Assembly: GCF_003316845.1 (NCBI RefSeq)
Contig: NZ_QMIK01000002.1
Location: 124,001 to 188,000 of the forward strand
Origin: Cognataquiflexum aquatile
GTDB lineage: Bacteria; Bacteroidota; Bacteroidia; Cytophagales; Cyclobacteriaceae
Direction of reading: 5' to 3'
DNA: 64,000 nt
Shown here: one piece after another, positions 62,088-64,000 of the stretch
Position numbering within the stretch: the first letter of the stretch is position 1
Layout: the number at the start of each line of letters is the position of its first letter
The notes under the pieces: generated by a model
Told to the model about the DNA's origin: nothing
The model's input: the letters and a program-made list of their open reading frames with translations, nothing else
Databases searched by the model: none
Translations under genes and position numbers: made by a program

Positions 62088-63255
62088 GGAGTTAGCAGCT
62101 GCTTATAAATCAGAGTTTATTGCCAACAGGAGGCATTTACATGCCCATCCTGAGCTTTCTTTTCAAGAATACAATACAGCTGCATTTGTCAAGCAACAGC
62201 TTCTTGGTTTGGGTATAACCCAAGTAGAGGAAAAAGCGGGCACCGGCCTCCTTGCCATTATCGAGGGAAAAAACCCATCCAAAAAAGTCATTGCCCTACG
62301 GGGAGATATGGACGCTTTGCCCATTTTGGAGCAAAACGATGTCTCCTACAAATCCACCAATCCCGGCGTGATGCATGCATGTGGACATGATGTACACACG
62401 GCTTCTCTTTTGGGCGCAGCCAAAATCCTGAATGAAATCAAGGACCAGTTTGAAGGAACCGTCAAACTAATTTTTCAGCCCGGTGAAGAACTTATTCCCG
62501 GAGGAGCTTCCCTGATGATCAAAGACAAAGTACTCGAAAATCCAAGACCTTCGGGTATCATTGGACAGCATGTGATGCCACTGATTCCTGTCGGGAAAGT
62601 GGGTTTCCGAAAAGGAATGTACATGGCAAGTGCCGACGAACTCTACATCACCGTCAAAGGAAAAGGAGGACACGGCGCTATGCCGGAAACTTTGGTCGAT
62701 CCGGTATTGATTGCCTCACACATGATTGTCGCCTTACAGCAAGTAGTCAGTAGAAATGCTTCCCCAAAAATCCCATCTGTACTTTCATTTGGTAGAGTGG
62801 AGGCTTTGGGTGCTACCAATATCATTCCCAATGAAGTGAAAATACAAGGCACCTTCCGTACCCTCAATGAAGAATGGCGGTCCAAAGCCCATCACCATAT
62901 GGTAAGTATAGCCAAAGGGATCGTGGAAGGAATGGGCGGAGAACTTGATTTTGAGGTACGGAGGGGATATCCCTTTCTCAAAAATGCCGAGGCACTTACC
63001 GCCAGAGCGCAGGAAGCTGCCGTGCAATATCTTGGTAAAGAAAATGTCATAGACCTTGATGTTTGGATGGCCGCAGAAGATTTCTCCTATTACACGCAAG
63101 AGATTGACGGTTGCTTTTACAGGTTGGGAACCAGAAACGAAGCCAAAGGAATTGTTTCCGGTGTCCATACCCCCACTTTTGACATTGATGAAGATGCCAT
63201 GGAAATCGGCGCAGGCCTGATGGCTTGGATTGCCATCAATGAGTTGGGATCTTGA
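62068..63255 (+). CDS. M20-family amidohydrolase / aminoacylase
   Basis: A 395-residue metallopeptidase-fold amidohydrolase of the IAA-amino-acid/hippurate hydrolase group (M20D). Metal ligands are visible in HPELSFQEYNT, the MHACGHDVHT motif near residue 105, GEELIPGG near 145 and a C-terminal AEDFSYYTQEI. A dimerisation lid domain lies about residues 185-300. It cleaves N-acyl or N-carbamoyl amide bonds of amino acids in the cytoplasm. It overlaps the SPOR gene by 20 bases. Confidence 0.92.
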   Translation: MVNNKIKELAAAYKSEFIANRRHLHAHPELSFQEYNTAAFVKQQLLGLGITQVEEKAGTGLLAIIEGKNPSKKVIALRGDMDALPILEQNDVSYKSTNPGVMHACGHDVHTASLLGAAKILNEIKDQFEGTVKLIFQPGEELIPGGASLMIKDKVLENPRPSGIIGQHVMPLIPVGKVGFRKGMYMASADELYITVKGKGGHGAMPETLVDPVLIASHMIVALQQVVSRNASPKIPSVLSFGRVEALGATNIIPNEVKIQGTFRTLNEEWRSKAHHHMVSIAKGIVEGMGGELDFEVRRGYPFLKNAEALTARAQEAAVQYLGKENVIDLDVWMAAEDFSYYTQEIDGCFYRLGTRNEAKGIVSGVHTPTFDIDEDAMEIGAGLMAWIAINELGS

Positions 63256-63257
63256 TT

Positions 63258-63535
63258 ATTATATAGATATAAAGTAGAAATACGCTTCACGAAAAAATTA
63301 GAAATAATATATCCACTAAGGATTTTAATTATTATATAGAAATAAAATTGAAATATGCTGCGCGAAATACAAGAGATATATGCTTCGCGATATAGTAGTC
63401 CACAATCACAGCTACTTTGGAAATTAATATCCATCAATATCCAATATCCACAAATTTCCACTGTATATCTATAGTATTTCAACCTTATATCGATTGTATT
63501 TCCACTGTATATCTAAAGTATTTCAACCTTATATC
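63258..63535. repeat. cluster of direct and inverted AT-rich repeats
   Basis: Two direct 35-bp units (63258-63292 and 63331-63365, ATTATATAGA...GAAATA...CGA) are followed by two 37-bp units (63455-63491 and 63499-63535, TTTCCACTGTATATCTA...). The second pair contains GTATTTCAACCTTATATC, the inverse of GATATAAAGTAGAAATAC in the first pair, so the group is inverted as a whole. No ORF is credible. The spacer is 289 bases long and precedes the S1/P1 nuclease gene. Confidence 0.72.
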
Positions 63536-63544
63536 AGAATAAAA

Positions 63545-64000
63545 ATGAAAAGTACCAGATCAATAATCCTGACTTTGCTGATTTCCCTGACCTTGACTAC
63601 CCAATCATTTGCTTGGGGACCCATCGGCCATTATGTTATCGGAAAGCTTGCGGAATGGCAGATGAAGCCAAAGACCATCAAAAAGGTGGAGGCGATTCTT
63701 CAGCAGCAGTCCATCTCCGGTGTCGGAGTCTGGATGGACAATATCCGTTCCGACAAAAAATACGATTATACCAACACCTGGCATTGGGTGACCACAGCCG
63801 ATGGGGAATACGATCCGGCCTTACAAGAGAAAAACGGAGACGCTTATGAAGCATTTTTGAGGATCAAAGAAAATCTGAAAAAAGGCGGACTTTCCCCCGA
63901 AGAAGAGAGGGACCAATTGAGGATGTTGATCCACATCACCGGTGATTTGCATCAGCCCTTTCATGTGGGAAAGCCCGGCGACCGAGGAGGAAATGATGTC
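63545..64000 (+). CDS. S1/P1-type nuclease, N-terminal part (runs off the window)
   Basis: The 152 codons to the end of the window have no stop. A signal peptide (MKSTRSIILTLLISLTLTTQ, cleavage before WGPIGH) would expose the N-terminal Trp that is the first zinc ligand in this family. Further ligand positions are His in WGPIGHYVIG, Asp in WMDNIRSD, His in TWHWVTT, and HITGDLHQPFHVG with GDRGGND. S1/P1 nucleases cleave single-stranded RNA and DNA and act as 3'-nucleotidases outside the cytoplasm. The gene is partial only because of the window edge. Confidence 0.88.
   Translation, partial: MKSTRSIILTLLISLTLTTQSFAWGPIGHYVIGKLAEWQMKPKTIKKVEAILQQQSISGVGVWMDNIRSDKKYDYTNTWHWVTTADGEYDPALQEKNGDAYEAFLRIKENLKKGGLSPEEERDQLRMLIHITGDLHQPFHVGKPGDRGGNDV

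Noticed and set aside
63258-63535. possible CRISPR array
   Set aside because: Only two copies of each unit, units of different lengths, spacers of 7 to 38 bases and imperfect identity. No cas genes in the window. The mirrored arrangement fits an inverted-repeat cluster.
1-64000. tRNA, rRNA or replication origin
   Set aside because: I looked for cloverleaf-like GTTCRANNC arms, rRNA-like stretches and DnaA-box clusters and saw none I could defend by eye. A search program might still find a tRNA I missed.

Overview
The window looks like chromosome of a member of the Bacteroidota, most likely order Cytophagales and close to the Cyclobacteriaceae (Algoriphagus-like). This rests on TonB-plug/macroglobulin fusion proteins, a CarboxypepD_reg-like protein, a SecA of about 1,126 residues, DUF4256, DUF4349 and DUF885 proteins, many lipoproteins, moderate G+C, and a few TAnnTTTG-type promoter boxes. 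The taxon is inferred from protein families; no rRNA or tRNA gene was seen. About 47 genes are supported.

Layout. 0.1-6.6 kb: two paralogous exported MG2/TonB-plug proteins flanking a carboxypeptidase-regulatory-domain protein. 6.6-8.7 kb (minus): universal stress protein and cation/proton antiporter. 8.9-12.3 kb (plus): two tandem M14 carboxypeptidase-family proteins, one with intact zinc ligands and one that has lost them. 12.6-15.3 kb: DUF4256 protein, a RelE/ParE-type toxin-antitoxin pair, a UvrD-tail/CarD-like protein, and a CBS-like protein with a HEPN-like RxxxxH motif. 15.3-16.3 kb: a Y1 (IS200/RAYT-like) transposase inside REP-like hairpins, followed by an internally deleted copy of the same element. 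16.9-25.6 kb: a trans-4-hydroxy-L-proline catabolic cluster (epimerase, D-hydroxyproline oxidoreductase, deaminase of the DapA family, 2-oxoglutarate-semialdehyde dehydrogenase) with a divergent AraC regulator and a DUF885 metallopeptidase. 25.7-27.3 kb: an ECF sigma operon with a membrane protein and an LTxxQ/plug-like periplasmic protein. 27.6-34.7 kb: VOC protein, lipoproteins, a class-V aminotransferase gene broken by one in-frame stop, and an Fe-ADH/ALDH pair. 35-38 kb: an arylsulfatase and a small membrane protein.

38.1-49.6 kb (minus) is the most interesting locus: an ECF sigma factor, a membrane anti-sigma-like TPR protein, a serine hydrolase, an exported TPR-CHAT (caspase-like) membrane protein and two 837-residue duplicated lipoproteins. 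Four of its transcription units carry the same bipartite upstream motif (KWGATGACATTT, 11 nt, CGATG; K/W because one copy begins TA instead of TT). I read this as a self-controlled sigma regulon whose signal could be a CHAT cleavage of the anti-sigma protein.

49.6-64 kb: GH29 fucosidase, a gluconate-2-dehydrogenase-subunit-3/GMC pair, acyl desaturase, MazG-like NTP pyrophosphohydrolase, exported superoxide dismutase, DapF, SecA, a SPOR-like lipoprotein, an M20 amidohydrolase, and the start of an S1/P1 nuclease that runs off the right edge. Several intergenic spacers hold small inverted-repeat elements or low-complexity repeats.
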